Shown one piece after another: positions 1 to 9,478 of a stretch of 64,000 nt of DNA. The number at the start of each line of letters is the position of its first letter. The stretch's first letter is position 1. The stretch is from Photobacterium lipolyticum. GTDB lineage: Bacteria; Pseudomonadota; Gammaproteobacteria; Enterobacterales; Vibrionaceae. A model generated the notes under the pieces. That model was not told the DNA's origin and did not search any database. It saw nothing but the letters and a program-made list of their open reading frames with translations. The stretch is from assembly GCF_003026475.1 (NCBI RefSeq), contig NZ_PYMC01000003.1, forward strand, positions 372,001-436,000. Reading direction: 5' to 3'. The position numbers and the translations under genes were made by a program.

Positions 1-1071
1 CCATCGACCGGTCTGATTGCCGTTAAAGCAGCGCAGAATGGTGTGCTAGAGGCGATCGACGTGGAGGACGGGCAGCAGATTGGAAAATCTGCCAGTTTAT
101 TTCGGGTGAACAGCGAAGTGTTTGATACTAGCGGTGAGAGCATCAACCTACGTTTAAAGCGTAGTCTGGAGCATCAGTTCAATTCACTGCAAAGCCAGCG
201 CGATTATGAGCGATTGGTGACTCAGTCCCGCATTGATGAGCTGATCAGTAAAATTGACCGCTTGGATCTGGAGATCAAAAGTGTCCAGCAGTCTCTGGAG
301 TTTGCGAAACAGCGAACTCAATTAAAAAAAGAAGCCCGTGATAGTTACCAGAAGTTGCTAAAAAACAACTATATTTCAGAACTGTCTTTTAAAGATTATC
401 TTTCCAGTCTGGTCAGTCTACAAGTGGATGAGGAGAACCGGAAAATTATGACCCAGCAACTGGAGCGGGAACGTGTAGCGGCTCAGCACCAGATCGATTA
501 CATGTCACTACAGGGCAACCTCCGCACGCTGGAACTGGAAAGACAAATTGACAGTTTGAAACAACAACAGATAGAGCTGACCTCCGCTTCTGAGACGGTT
601 GTCCATTCGCCAGTCAGCGGCAAGATTACCACCCTGCGTGCCGAGATCGGCCAGTCGGTTAGCCAGGGAGAAGTGTTGCTTAACATCATTCCCGAACAAG
701 CAAAACTGCAGGTGGAGCTGTATGCACCCAGTCGATCGATCGGTTTCCTACGTCCAGGCCAGCCAGTTCGTCTGCGATTTGATGCGTATCCGCACGAAAA
801 GTTTGGCATGCAGAAAGGCAGCGTGGTCCAGATCTCCCAATCGACGCTTACACCGGCGGAGCTCAAAGCTCAGGATCAGACCATTCGCTCTGATGCAGAA
901 ACGCTGTACCGAATCGTAGTGTCGCTCAGTAAGTCAACCATTGGGGTTTATGGCAGGGAAGAACCATTGAGAGTGGGTATGCGTGTCAGTGCTGATATCA
1001 ATGTCGAAACCAGAAAGCTGTATGAGTGGCTATTGGGGCCCATTGCCCGGATGCAAGGAATAAATGAATGA
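1..1071 (+). CDS. HlyD-family periplasmic adaptor of a type I secretion system (5' end missing)
   Basis: This is the membrane-fusion (adaptor) subunit that links an inner-membrane ABC exporter to an outer-membrane channel. The frame is open from base 1, so the N-terminal membrane anchor lies outside the window. Visible parts are a first lipoyl-like half (GVLEAIDVEDGQQIGK), a long alpha-helical hairpin rich in Q, E, R and L (about residues 45-185 of the visible part), the returning lipoyl half (VHSPVSGKITTL...GQSVSQGEVLLNIIP) and a beta-barrel domain (RPGQPVRLRFDAYPHEKFG). This order is typical of HlyD/CvaA proteins. The stop overlaps the start of the ABC exporter (ATGA, 1068-1071), so the two are translationally coupled. 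The exported substrate and the outer-membrane partner are not in the window. Confidence 0.9.
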   Translation, partial: PSTGLIAVKAAQNGVLEAIDVEDGQQIGKSASLFRVNSEVFDTSGESINLRLKRSLEHQFNSLQSQRDYERLVTQSRIDELISKIDRLDLEIKSVQQSLEFAKQRTQLKKEARDSYQKLLKNNYISELSFKDYLSSLVSLQVDEENRKIMTQQLERERVAAQHQIDYMSLQGNLRTLELERQIDSLKQQQIELTSASETVVHSPVSGKITTLRAEIGQSVSQGEVLLNIIPEQAKLQVELYAPSRSIGFLRPGQPVRLRFDAYPHEKFGMQKGSVVQISQSTLTPAELKAQDQTIRSDAETLYRIVVSLSKSTIGVYGREEPLRVGMRVSADINVETRKLYEWLLGPIARMQGINE

Positions 1072-3188
1072 TCCAGATACAAAACCTCGATTGGGCATGG
1101 CGTAAAAAACTCAGGTTGGTCAGGCAGACCGAGTCAGCAGAATGTGGCATCGCGTGTCTGGCAATGATAGCGGACTGGCATGGTTTCAAAATAGACTTGC
1201 CCGCGCTGCGAGCTCGCCATCACTTTTCTCAGCATGGCTTGACACTAGCCGATGTGATGAACTGTGCTCAGAGCCTTAAGCTCTCCTCACGCCCACTGCA
1301 CGCTACGTTTGAGGATCTGCCAAAGCTGACTTTGCCCTGCATTCTGCACTGGGATATGAACCACTTTGTGGTTTTGAGCAAAGTTACTGATAAATACTGT
1401 GAGCTCTACGATCCGGCCTCAGGGGTGACCAAACTTTCCTGGGAAGCCATGAATAAGCACTTTACCGGTATCGCATTAGAGCTGGCTCCCACACATGACT
1501 TTGAGAAAGCCGATGTACGGGAAAAAGTCCGTATCCGCGATCTGATCGGTAAAACGCTGGGTTTTAAACGTGCACTGAGTAAGATCTTTATTTTCGCCGT
1601 TGCGCTGGAAGTACTGGCTCTGGTGTCGCCACTCGTCAATCAGGTGATCATTGATGAAGTGCTGGTGAGTTTTGATCACAACCTACTTGATCTTGTGATC
1701 ATTGCTCTGCTGTTGTTGGCGGCGACTCAGAGCCTGGTCAGTCTGGCGAGGCAGTGGTTCACCATATACCTCTCGGTCAACTTTAATATGCAGTGGGCAG
1801 CGAATGTGTTCCACCATCTGATCCGACTCCCCATCGATTGGTACGAAAAGAGGGAACTGGGTGACATCTCGGCCAAGTTTGAGTCGCTTAATACTATTCA
1901 GCACGCTATTACCAATAACATCATTCAGGCACTGCTCGATCTGATCCTGGTAACGGGCACCTTGATAATCATGCTGTTTTATAGCCCGCTGCTGACTATG
2001 ATCAGCATTACTACCGTGATCCTCTACGCGGTAATGCGTTTTGCCTGGTTCGACAGTTTTAAACGAGCGGAAGAGGACATCTGGTCGACCAATGCCAAAG
2101 AGCAGAGTAACTTTCTGGAAACACTGCACGGCATATTGAGCGTCAGGATCAATGGCGGCATGGGCTGGCGAGAGAACGCCTGGAAAAACCTGAACATTGC
2201 GCGCAGAAATGCTCAGCTGAATGAGTCCAAACTGATGATGATCTACAGCGTGATCATGGAAGGGCTCACTGCGATATCTACTGCCGGGGTGCTGTGGTTT
2301 GGTGCCAAGCTGGTGCTCGATGGTCAGTTTACGGCAGGCATGCTCATTGCGTTTTTATCCTTTCAGGGCCGATTTTCTGGCAGTGTCACTGAGTTAATCA
2401 ATAACTATTTCGAATTTCGCATGTTGTCAGTGCACACAGAGCGCCTGGCAGATATTGTACTAACCGACAAAGAGCAGCTGAAAGAAGACGTTGCTTTGCC
2501 GTCAGCGAGCGGGCGTGACGTAGCGGCGGTCCAGGTTGAGAATCTCAGTTTCCGGTATTCAGAAAACAGTCCGCTGCTGTTTGAACGGCTCTCATTCAGT
2601 GTTTCTCCCGGAGAAGTAGTGGCGATCACAGGCCGTTCCGGGTGTGGAAAGACCACACTGGCAAAACTCCTGCTGGGACTGTATGGACCGGAATCCGGAC
2701 AGGTGCGGATTTTTGGCCATGATGTGTCCCACTGTAATTTGTCCGATTTGCGTACCGACATTGGTTCGGTATTTCAGGATGATCAGTTGTTCAATGGATC
2801 TATTTTGTCGAATATCTGTTTTTTCTCGCAGGAAATGGATATGGACAGAGCCATAGAATGTGCCCGGCTGGCCAATATTCACGGCGAGATCGAGGCCATG
2901 CCCATGGGCTACCAGACTCTGGTGGGAGAGATGGGTAATACCGTTTCCGGTGGCCAGAAACAGCGGATTATTTTTGCCCGCGCACTTTACAAGCGACCCC
3001 GGCTGTTAATTCTAGATGAAGCAACCAGTCATCTGGATGTTACCAGCGAGAAAAAGGTTATTCAGGCCGTGAGAGAACTCAATCTGCCAGTGATCCAAAT
3101 TGCGCATCGCCCGGAAACTATCGCCGCCGCAGACCGTAATATTGATATAAGTGTTAAGGTACCACTGCAGGGAAATGCCGCCGCTTAG
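1068..3188 (+). CDS. Peptidase C39-containing ABC exporter (bacteriocin/RTX-type, CvaB-like)
   Basis: Inner-membrane ABC transporter of 706 residues that removes a double-glycine leader from its substrate while exporting it. An N-terminal C39 cysteine peptidase domain is visible: Gln20 and Cys26 in RQTESAECGIACL, the His of HWDMNHFVVL near residue 98, and Asp in LYDPASG. A six-helix membrane domain follows (about 160-440). The C-terminal ATPase has Walker A GRSGCGKTT, signature VSGGQKQR, Walker B LLILDEATSH and the switch histidine in QIAHRPE. All catalytic residues seem intact, so the protein should be an active leader peptidase, unlike the degenerate C39-like domains of HlyB. It forms an operon with the adaptor gene upstream. 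No small gene with a clear GG leader was found downstream, so the substrate is probably encoded to the left of the window. Confidence 0.92.
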   Translation: MIQIQNLDWAWRKKLRLVRQTESAECGIACLAMIADWHGFKIDLPALRARHHFSQHGLTLADVMNCAQSLKLSSRPLHATFEDLPKLTLPCILHWDMNHFVVLSKVTDKYCELYDPASGVTKLSWEAMNKHFTGIALELAPTHDFEKADVREKVRIRDLIGKTLGFKRALSKIFIFAVALEVLALVSPLVNQVIIDEVLVSFDHNLLDLVIIALLLLAATQSLVSLARQWFTIYLSVNFNMQWAANVFHHLIRLPIDWYEKRELGDISAKFESLNTIQHAITNNIIQALLDLILVTGTLIIMLFYSPLLTMISITTVILYAVMRFAWFDSFKRAEEDIWSTNAKEQSNFLETLHGILSVRINGGMGWRENAWKNLNIARRNAQLNESKLMMIYSVIMEGLTAISTAGVLWFGAKLVLDGQFTAGMLIAFLSFQGRFSGSVTELINNYFEFRMLSVHTERLADIVLTDKEQLKEDVALPSASGRDVAAVQVENLSFRYSENSPLLFERLSFSVSPGEVVAITGRSGCGKTTLAKLLLGLYGPESGQVRIFGHDVSHCNLSDLRTDIGSVFQDDQLFNGSILSNICFFSQEMDMDRAIECARLANIHGEIEAMPMGYQTLVGEMGNTVSGGQKQRIIFARALYKRPRLLILDEATSHLDVTSEKKVIQAVRELNLPVIQIAHRPETIAAADRNIDISVKVPLQGNAAA

Positions 3189-3525
3189 CTGTTGAGTCGC
3201 TAAACGATGTCTGGTTGGAAGGTTGAATAAAGAGGCGCGGCTAGAACCAGCTCTTATCATGTAGTCTGGATGCACAGTATGATGGATTCCGTTGTTCTTT
3301 ATTTTAAATTAACCAAATATTTTTTTGCTAAGTTGTTTATCTAAAGGAGACGTAATGTATTTTTTTTGATTGGATCCAACGTTTCCATGAAGATATTAAC
3401 CATTCAGTTGCAACTATTCATTATGCACTTTTTTGAACCTGTCGTAGGGTAATTTATATTGAATTAATCACTGCCATGTACTTGCGATTAAATTTATAAC
3501 GTGATGGTGGTCAGTCATTAAGAAA

Positions 3526-3557
3526 TGACTTTAGGTCAGTGACTAAAGTCTTTTTGC
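3526..3557 (+). terminator. Hairpin followed by a T run
   Basis: Inverted repeat GACTTTA / TAAAGTC around a 10-base loop, followed by TTTTTG on the + strand. It lies 340 bases after the ABC exporter stop, so it could end that operon or a small RNA of its own. Confidence 0.45.
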
Positions 3558-3609
3558 GTGTATATAAATACAAGCATTTATGGCTAATGGGTATAATGCC
3601 TAACTATAG

Positions 3610-3617
3610 GGGTAGGG
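3610..3617 (+). other. KOPS motif GGGTAGGG (FtsK-orienting)
   Basis: Exact match to GGGNAGGG, the octamer that directs the FtsK translocase. It points rightward, towards the dif site at 23893, as expected on this side of dif. Confidence 0.5.
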
Positions 3618-3791
3618 AGAAAACAATGAGTTAATTAAGTGAAAATCATTTAAAGGTTATGAATTGTCATGAGGGGCAACCTGATGATACGACTAACAGC
3701 AAAAATTATACTTATGTTTGATGAATGATGTCGTTATGAATTCAAAATTAACACAGAGAAACTACCTGACAATTTTAAAAAAGGCTTACGC

Positions 3792-4055
3792 ATGTTACAG
3801 GAAAAATTTCCCGACCTAACTCAAAACCTGCTCAATGCTCTTATGGTGATTTGGGATAAAAATGAAAACCAAGTGATAGACACTCTTGATGTACTAGAGG
3901 AAGAGTACAAGGTGAAACTCGACAAGAACCTGCTCTATCTTGAGCAAACCAGGAAAGTTGAGAAAGATAAGCTTATTAGTGCATGGGATAGAACGAGACG
4001 CCACATGCACACATCCTGTATTATACAGCTAAAACACCGCCCTGACGGTGTTTAG
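3792..4055 (+). CDS. Small hypothetical protein, 87 aa
   Basis: I do not recognise this protein. It is hydrophilic and highly charged, with a helical, coiled-coil-like central part (VIDTLDVLEEEYKVKLDKN), no signal peptide and no membrane segment. An AAGG motif lies about 8 bases before the ATG. Its last codons run into the stem of an intrinsic terminator (4025-4055), which is unusual and suggests either that the real C-terminus has been altered or that the ORF is fortuitous. It is isolated between the secretion genes and the convergent PKD-domain gene. Confidence 0.3.
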   Translation: MLQEKFPDLTQNLLNALMVIWDKNENQVIDTLDVLEEEYKVKLDKNLLYLEQTRKVEKDKLISAWDRTRRHMHTSCIIQLKHRPDGV

Positions 4056-4057
4056 CT
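4025..4057 (+). terminator. Strong bidirectional intrinsic terminator
   Basis: Near-perfect inverted repeat AGCTAAAACACCG / CGGTGTTTAGCT with a six-base loop. It sits between the small + strand ORF and the convergent gene that ends at 4079. T-rich flanks are weak, but the stem is long. Confidence 0.6.
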
Positions 4058-4078
4058 GTGGCAATAGATTAGTTACAC

Positions 4079-5965
4079 CTACGCAGACGTTTTTACCCAC
4101 ACCGCAGAGACTCCCGGTTGATCCCCTTGGGTCCACCACTTGGCTGTGTATTCTTCACCGTTAAACGTCACCTTATCACCTTTGTTGTAAATGACGCTTG
4201 ATTGCCATATGGCCTCTCCGCCGCCAGACGACGCTTTTTCAACCGTTACTGTAATGGTATCGGAAGACGATTTACCGTTAGCCGTCACCGCTAACTGAAA
4301 GGTATAAGTGGCCGTTGTCAGATCTGTCACTGCAAAACTAGGCTTCACTGTATTAGCGTTTGTCAACGTTACGGGGGGGCCCGAGACTTGCGACCAATTA
4401 AAGCTTAACGCATCTCCGTTTCTGTCATGAGATAACGCTCCAGTTAATTCGACAGATCCAATCGAGGTTACCTTGATATCAGCACCAGCATAAGCGACGG
4501 GGGGGACATCGCCGGCAGGTTTTTCTAAATATAGCGGTTTTTCAACACTTTCTGGTAAACATTTGTAGGTTGATTCCTGACCTTTAAAGTTACCGTTGCG
4601 ATCAAATGCATCATAAATACTGCCATCTTTATTACATAACTGACTCCACGGAGTATCAACCGGCAAGGCCAGCAAAATTGCATCCAGTACATCACCAAAC
4701 TGATTGGCAAAGTCAATCACGCCATTTTGCTGGATATTATTGAACGCGATATAAGCGCTATCTTGTGCCGCTTGAAGCTCCTCTTTGGTATAAAGCGGAG
4801 TCAAAGCATCAAGATAGGTAATAATCGTTTGCCAACTAATATTTGCAGTGTAGTAGCCTGGGTAGCCCGGACCGCTGGTATCAGCGATTTCCTTTAATGC
4901 CTTGGCTTTATACGGCACCTGATATAAGTAGTTGATACCAAAACCACCAGAACCATCGCCAGTCAGATCGAAGCAAGAGTCGATGTTTGCTTTCTGCATA
5001 CAGGCGTCACGACGCTCCGGTTTTAGCGGGAACATCGCCAGACTCTCAGAGCTTAGCCCCCGGTTGTAACCGACAGAAATGATCTTGGTCAGTGCCTGTG
5101 GATCTTTAGCATCTTTGGCAAACAGGCCAAACTCCTGTGCCGAACGTGCCACGGTATAGTATGCGAAAATATTGTAGTAAGACGCGCCGATAGCACTCGG
5201 GACAAAACTGTTTTTGCCCGGTTCAGGTTTGAAAATCTGATTATATAGCGGTGATGTTTTTTCTGCCGGAGTGACGGCGTGATAGTCATCGGTCGGGTAA
5301 AGATCTTTATAAAAGCGATTAGGGAACATCCGCATAAGCTCGCCATAGGCAGAATACATATGCCCCTCTAGCTGGAAGAAACCATCGTGTTTTGTTCGCC
5401 CTCCTCTCAAGGTGTTCCAAATCCCCTTAATGTCTGGCTGTGTTGCATCGACATCTTGGTATTTAGGCAGAATTGGGTAGGTGAAATAACCAGGAACATT
5501 GGCATAATCTGCGCCCATTCCTGCTTCTTGCAACGATTTGGCTGCATAGAGGTTGGCATCATGATAAGGGTCATCGATCCCTGTAACATTTTTAAACAAT
5601 GCGGCGGCATGCGCCATTGCCATAGCCCAGTGAGGGCGCTCATTAGGCAGTTGGAAAGAGTAAGGTGCCAGCCAGACCAGACGTTTCAGTTTTAAAATAC
5701 GTATTTGCTGATCAACAACATCTTGCCCTTGGGCTTTATATTGCTCTGTGACTTGATCAATTTCAGCTTGAGATAATTCAAAGTCCATCTGGCCGAGACG
5801 TATTTTTCCGGTCGGCATAAACAGTGCTGGATCTAACTGATAGGTATTAACCCCAATTACTTGTGCTGGCCAAGTATCAGAAGGCGGGAGCACCGCTTGT
5901 GCTTGCATACTACAAAGGCCGAGGACTGTTGCGGCCAAAATAGGCTTAACGTTGAGTCTTTCCAT
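4079..5965 (-). CDS. Secreted protein with PKD and CBM5/12 (chitin-binding) modules
   Basis: 628 residues. The first 24 form a signal peptide (ILAATVLGLCSMQAQA, cleavage after AQA). Residues of about 30-470 form a large region that I cannot assign to an enzyme family; it holds several His/Asp-rich stretches (LPNERPHWAMAMAHAAALF, DDPYHDANLYAAKS). A PKD-type beta-sandwich follows (about 490-580, from PPVAYAGADIKV to the TITVTVE strand). After a Gly/Ser linker comes a short C-terminal module starting WQSSVIYNKGDKVTFNG, with the paired Trp of KWWTQGDQPG, which is the pattern of CBM5/12 chitin-binding domains. The architecture points to an exported, polysaccharide-attached protein, probably chitin-related. 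It is monocistronic and faces the terminator at 4025. Confidence 0.75.
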   Translation of the reverse strand: MERLNVKPILAATVLGLCSMQAQAVLPPSDTWPAQVIGVNTYQLDPALFMPTGKIRLGQMDFELSQAEIDQVTEQYKAQGQDVVDQQIRILKLKRLVWLAPYSFQLPNERPHWAMAMAHAAALFKNVTGIDDPYHDANLYAAKSLQEAGMGADYANVPGYFTYPILPKYQDVDATQPDIKGIWNTLRGGRTKHDGFFQLEGHMYSAYGELMRMFPNRFYKDLYPTDDYHAVTPAEKTSPLYNQIFKPEPGKNSFVPSAIGASYYNIFAYYTVARSAQEFGLFAKDAKDPQALTKIISVGYNRGLSSESLAMFPLKPERRDACMQKANIDSCFDLTGDGSGGFGINYLYQVPYKAKALKEIADTSGPGYPGYYTANISWQTIITYLDALTPLYTKEELQAAQDSAYIAFNNIQQNGVIDFANQFGDVLDAILLALPVDTPWSQLCNKDGSIYDAFDRNGNFKGQESTYKCLPESVEKPLYLEKPAGDVPPVAYAGADIKVTSIGSVELTGALSHDRNGDALSFNWSQVSGPPVTLTNANTVKPSFAVTDLTTATYTFQLAVTANGKSSSDTITVTVEKASSGGGEAIWQSSVIYNKGDKVTFNGEEYTAKWWTQGDQPGVSAVWVKTSA

Positions 5966-6357
5966 AATTTACACCTAATTAGAGAGTGATAAGGAGCCTC
6001 ATTGCACTGAGGCTGGCACAGAGTTCAGTCTATTAATTAGGCAGGTAAGAAAATATGGCGTTAAACAATGAGCTTCTGTTTTCTTGATCACATACATATT
6101 AAGTAGTCGGATCCGAATTATCACTTGCTTAACTTTTCGAGCGAGATCATCTGGCGACGCATTATCCGCTTGGTAGTGCATCTATCGGAATTTAATCACA
6201 AGAACAGAACAAAGACAGGAGGAGCTGGCATATGTCAAAGTTGTGCTTAGTAGCTGTGCAGGCATAGTTGCCGCCAGATCAAAATTGGTAAGTCATTCGT
6301 ATAAAGACAACTAAGTGAAGGTTGATTAACAACCTCCACATTATGATTGAGGCGCGA
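5966..6357. other. Intergenic region, no gene seen
   Basis: About 390 bases between two leftward genes. It must hold the promoter of the PKD-domain gene, but no convincing -35/-10 pair, operator or RNA gene was identified. Confidence 0.4.
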
Positions 6358-7845
6358 TTATTTCAGATAACGATCAATAAGATGTTTTTTGAAGTATTCT
6401 GCATTCAGGCGCTCACCTGTTGCATTAATCAGGATTTGATCTGTCGAGAGCGTACTCGCTTTCTTCCAGATATGTTTATCAAGCCAGTTGAAGATCGGCG
6501 TCAGGTTGCGCTCGCGGATCAGGTTCTCGATGTTCATTTCTTTACGCATTGCGGCCATGAACTGCGCCGCATACATTGCGCCCAAGGTATAAGACGGGAA
6601 ATAGCCGAAGCTGCCATCAGTCCAGTGGATATCTTGCATACAGCCATCGGTATAATTACCTTTGGTAGACAACCCAAGGTATTCATTCATTTTTCTATCC
6701 CAAAGTTCGGGGATATCAGCCACCTCGATATTACCCTCAATCAAGTCGCGCTCGATTTCATACCGTAATATGATATGGGCCGGGTAGGTGACTTCGTCAG
6801 CATCAACCCGAATAAAATCAGGCTTAACACGGGTGCTGACAAGCGCCAGGTTGTCGCTGGTTAATGCCTGATCATCTGGGCGCATGAAAGCACCTTGAGC
6901 CAAAGGCGCCAGTAAACCAATGAAGGTCTCGTTGCGTGCCAGCTGCATCTCAAAGAATAAACTTTGCGATTCATGAAGGCCCATCGAACGGGCTTCACCC
7001 GCTGGCAGGTTATGCCATTGAGCAGGAAGACCTTGCTCATAGCGAGCATGACCCGTTTCGTGGATCACCCCCATCAGCGCAGAAGTGAAATCGTCTTCAT
7101 CATAACGAGTTGTAATGCGAACATCGGTAGGAACACCGCCGCAAAATGGGTGAACACTGATATCCAAACGGCCATGATTAAAATCGAAGCCCAGTTTATT
7201 CATCACTTCCAGGCTGATTTCTCTTTGAGCTTCAATCGGAAATGGACCTTGAGGTGTGATAACCGTTTCAGTACCCTGTTTCTCTTGTACTTGCTGAATT
7301 AATGATGGTAGCCATGATTTCAAATCAGCAAACAGTTGATCTAACTCTTTGGTCGTCATACCTGGCTCATAAAGATCAAGCAAGGCGTCATAACGGCTTA
7401 ATCCGGTCTCTTCTGAGCGGATCTGAGCTTCTTTTCGCGCAAGCTCGACGACAGGTTCAAGGTTCTTACTAAAGTCATGCCAGTTGTTTTCAGCGCGTTG
7501 TGTTCGCCATGCATGTTCACATTTTGAACCCGTCAGCGATTGTTCCTGAACCAGAGATTCTGGCAGTAGGTTGGCCATCTGCCAGCTGCGTTTCATCTCT
7601 TTCAGGCTAACTTGTTCTTCACCTGCAAGGGATTCGCGCTCTGCAAGATCAAACCAATCGGCTAATTGAGGTTCAGTGAGTAACTGGTGAGACAATACTG
7701 CCAATTCAGCCATGGCTTCTGAACGGGCTTCATTACCGCCAGCTGGCATCATTGAAGCCTGGTCCCAACCACAGATAGCACTAAGATGGCCTAAACGGGC
7801 ATATTTTTTATAATGTTGTTCTAGTTTTTGGTAGTAAGTCATCAT
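6358..7845 (-). CDS. Carboxypeptidase Taq-type metallopeptidase (family M32)
   Basis: Zinc carboxypeptidase that removes C-terminal residues from peptides in the cytoplasm. The zinc motif HETGH is visible near residue 261 (GVIHETGHARYEQGLP), and the M32 features DVRITTRY and HESQSLFFE flank it. At about 495 residues it is the usual family length. The start chosen is the ATG at 7845, preceded by AAGGA (CAAGGACTG). A longer reading from 7878 would add 11 residues with no ribosome site. It has no signal peptide and no neighbours in the same operon. Confidence 0.9.
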   Translation of the reverse strand: MMTYYQKLEQHYKKYARLGHLSAICGWDQASMMPAGGNEARSEAMAELAVLSHQLLTEPQLADWFDLAERESLAGEEQVSLKEMKRSWQMANLLPESLVQEQSLTGSKCEHAWRTQRAENNWHDFSKNLEPVVELARKEAQIRSEETGLSRYDALLDLYEPGMTTKELDQLFADLKSWLPSLIQQVQEKQGTETVITPQGPFPIEAQREISLEVMNKLGFDFNHGRLDISVHPFCGGVPTDVRITTRYDEDDFTSALMGVIHETGHARYEQGLPAQWHNLPAGEARSMGLHESQSLFFEMQLARNETFIGLLAPLAQGAFMRPDDQALTSDNLALVSTRVKPDFIRVDADEVTYPAHIILRYEIERDLIEGNIEVADIPELWDRKMNEYLGLSTKGNYTDGCMQDIHWTDGSFGYFPSYTLGAMYAAQFMAAMRKEMNIENLIRERNLTPIFNWLDKHIWKKASTLSTDQILINATGERLNAEYFKKHLIDRYLK

Positions 7846-8260
7846 CAGTCCTTGCATAGACTTAAAAGCGTTAACCACTAAGACTATCGATAAATGCAGA
7901 AATAAAAAATGCCTTTACAGGTAAAGGATGTATTGTGATGATTATTTCTATCAATCACGATTAAATATCGTCAATATGATGTAATAACCTCAATATTGGA
8001 TGTTTATTCTGATTTAAATCGGGTGTATATCCATAAAAAAAGCTATTGATATGTTACTTAATGGGGATAGATGTTTTTTGTTCATCAAAGATGTTTTGAC
8101 GAGTTCAGCCACAAACTTCGTCATTCCGTAAAGTGAGGAACGAACTTATACGGAATCTAAGGAGCACGCGGTTAGAGCTGGATCCCGGATATCTTGTTCC
8201 TCGATTCCGGGATGACTTTAGGTGCTTCAGCATTCTCAATTGACGATAATGGGCACTATG
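7846..8260. other. Intergenic region containing a palindromic repeat
   Basis: 415 bases between two leftward genes. It holds the roughly 95-bp palindromic repeat described separately (8119-8214). The remainder is AT-rich, with no gene or RNA that I can support. Confidence 0.45.
8119..8214. repeat. REP/MITE-like palindromic element
   Basis: Two inner hairpins within an outer inverted repeat. The left arm is CGTCATTCCGTA with its partner TACGGAATC; the right arm is GGATCCCGGA with its partner TTCCGGGATGAC. The outer ends (GTCATTCCG ... CGGGATGAC) also pair. This CGTCATTCC...GGGATGAC design is the layout of many dispersed bacterial intergenic repeats. Only one copy is in the window. Confidence 0.55.
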
Positions 8261-9154
8261 TTAGATATTTGTCACATCAATAAACATCGACTCGTCAATG
8301 TTCGAAGATGAAACTTCTGCTTCTTTAAACTCGTATTCAGCTCTTTCTGTTGTACGATCCAATGGCAGCTCATTGAAATCAAACAGATTTCTGTCGGCTA
8401 ACTGACTCGGACTGACGTTCTGAATGGATTTAAAGATGCTCTCAACGCGACCTGGTGTTTTCTTGTCCCAGTCAATAAGCATTGCTTTGATATTTTGTCG
8501 CTGAAGGTTTTCCTGAGAGCCACACAGGTTACATGGGATGATCGGGAATTCACGTTGCTCGGCGAAAGCGATTAAATCTTTTTCACGGCAATAGGTTAGT
8601 GGGCGAATAACCACATTACGCTTGTCGTCAGAACGAAGCTTCGGCGGCATTGCTTTCAAGCGTGAACCATGGAACATATTAAGGAACATGGTTTCAACGA
8701 TGTCGTCCATGTGGTGACCCAGGGCAATCTTTGTTGCACCAATTTTTTCAGCAAAGGAGTACAGCGTACCTCTTCTTAAGCGAGAGCAAAGGCCACACGT
8801 GGTTTTGCCTTCAGGGATTTTTTCTTTAACCACTGAATAGGTATCTTTATCAACGATATAATAGGGGATACCAAGAGATTCAAAATAGTTTGGCAAGATA
8901 TGGTCAGGAAACCCAGGTTGCTTTTGATCCAAGTTAACGGCAATAACGTCGAATTTGATAGGGGCCGCTTTTTGTAAGCTCAATAAAATATCAAGCATTG
9001 CAAAAGAATCTTTCCCGCCACTGATACATGCCATGACGACATCAGATTCTTCAATCATGTTGTAGTCAGTGATGGCATTGCCAACATTACGTCGAAGCTT
9101 TTTTTGCAGCTTATTGAACTCAAGGGTTTCTTTTCTTGTATCTTTTTGATTCAT
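8261..9154 (-). CDS. ttcA: tRNA 2-thiocytidine biosynthesis protein TtcA
   Basis: ATP-dependent enzyme that thiolates cytidine 32 of certain tRNAs in the cytoplasm, using an iron-sulfur cluster. The PP-loop [10 protein letters not shown] lies near residue 50, and the two Cys pairs [10 protein letters not shown] and CNLCGSQ that carry the cluster follow. Sequence and length (297 aa) agree with E. coli TtcA. The ATG at 9154 is chosen because the upstream in-frame codon at 9160 is TTG and the E. coli protein starts at the equivalent place. The ttcA-uspE-fnr neighbourhood is conserved in gammaproteobacteria. Confidence 0.95.
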   Translation of the reverse strand: MNQKDTRKETLEFNKLQKKLRRNVGNAITDYNMIEESDVVMACISGGKDSFAMLDILLSLQKAAPIKFDVIAVNLDQKQPGFPDHILPNYFESLGIPYYIVDKDTYSVVKEKIPEGKTTCGLCSRLRRGTLYSFAEKIGATKIALGHHMDDIVETMFLNMFHGSRLKAMPPKLRSDDKRNVVIRPLTYCREKDLIAFAEQREFPIIPCNLCGSQENLQRQNIKAMLIDWDKKTPGRVESIFKSIQNVSPSQLADRNLFDFNELPLDRTTERAEYEFKEAEVSSSNIDESMFIDVTNI

Positions 9155-9478
9155 TATCAAATCTCATACCGTCCAAAAGCGGACAGCTAAATAACTAGTG
9201 GATTAGTAGACTTTTAGGCCGTGGATTATACGGCTTTTACACGGCTTCTGGGAAGTTTTACCTGATTATGCCAATCGGGTTAATTGTGATGACTGGTATC
9301 GACTGTGCTTTTTTTGAACGCACTGGGCAGATTTTGCTTAGTGCAACTGTATGGATGGTGAAAAGGTGATGGGATGTGGTGAAATTTCACAACGCACACT
9401 GAACACTGAATCTTGAGGGGTTTGGCTATAAAGATTGCAAAACGCCTCTGAAAAGAGGCGTTAGCTTGGTGGGTCCAA
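9155..9478. other. Intergenic region between ttcA and uspE
   Basis: About 320 bases. It holds the uspE terminator (9440-9462) and must contain the ttcA promoter. I looked for an FnrS-like small RNA here because of the fnr context and saw no recognisable match. Confidence 0.4.
9440..9462 (-). terminator. Terminator of uspE
   Basis: Inverted repeat AACGCCTCT / AGAGGCGTT with a GAAA loop, followed on the - strand by TTTTGC. It lies just after the uspE stop. Confidence 0.7.

Larger units (their letters stand above)
3189..3791. other. Intergenic stretch with a hairpin terminator and a stub ORF
   Basis: About 600 AT-rich bases with no convincing gene. A good ribosome site (AAAGGAG, 3342-3348) precedes an ATG at 3355, but the frame stops after four codons because of a run of eight T. 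A GGGTAGGG motif lies at 3610-3617, and an intrinsic-terminator-like hairpin at about 3526-3557. The rest shows nothing I can interpret. Confidence 0.5.

Noticed and set aside
9231-9440. An FnrS-like small RNA between ttcA and uspE
   Set aside because: No similarity to the E. coli FnrS sequence or its conserved 5' region; the only hairpin is the uspE terminator.
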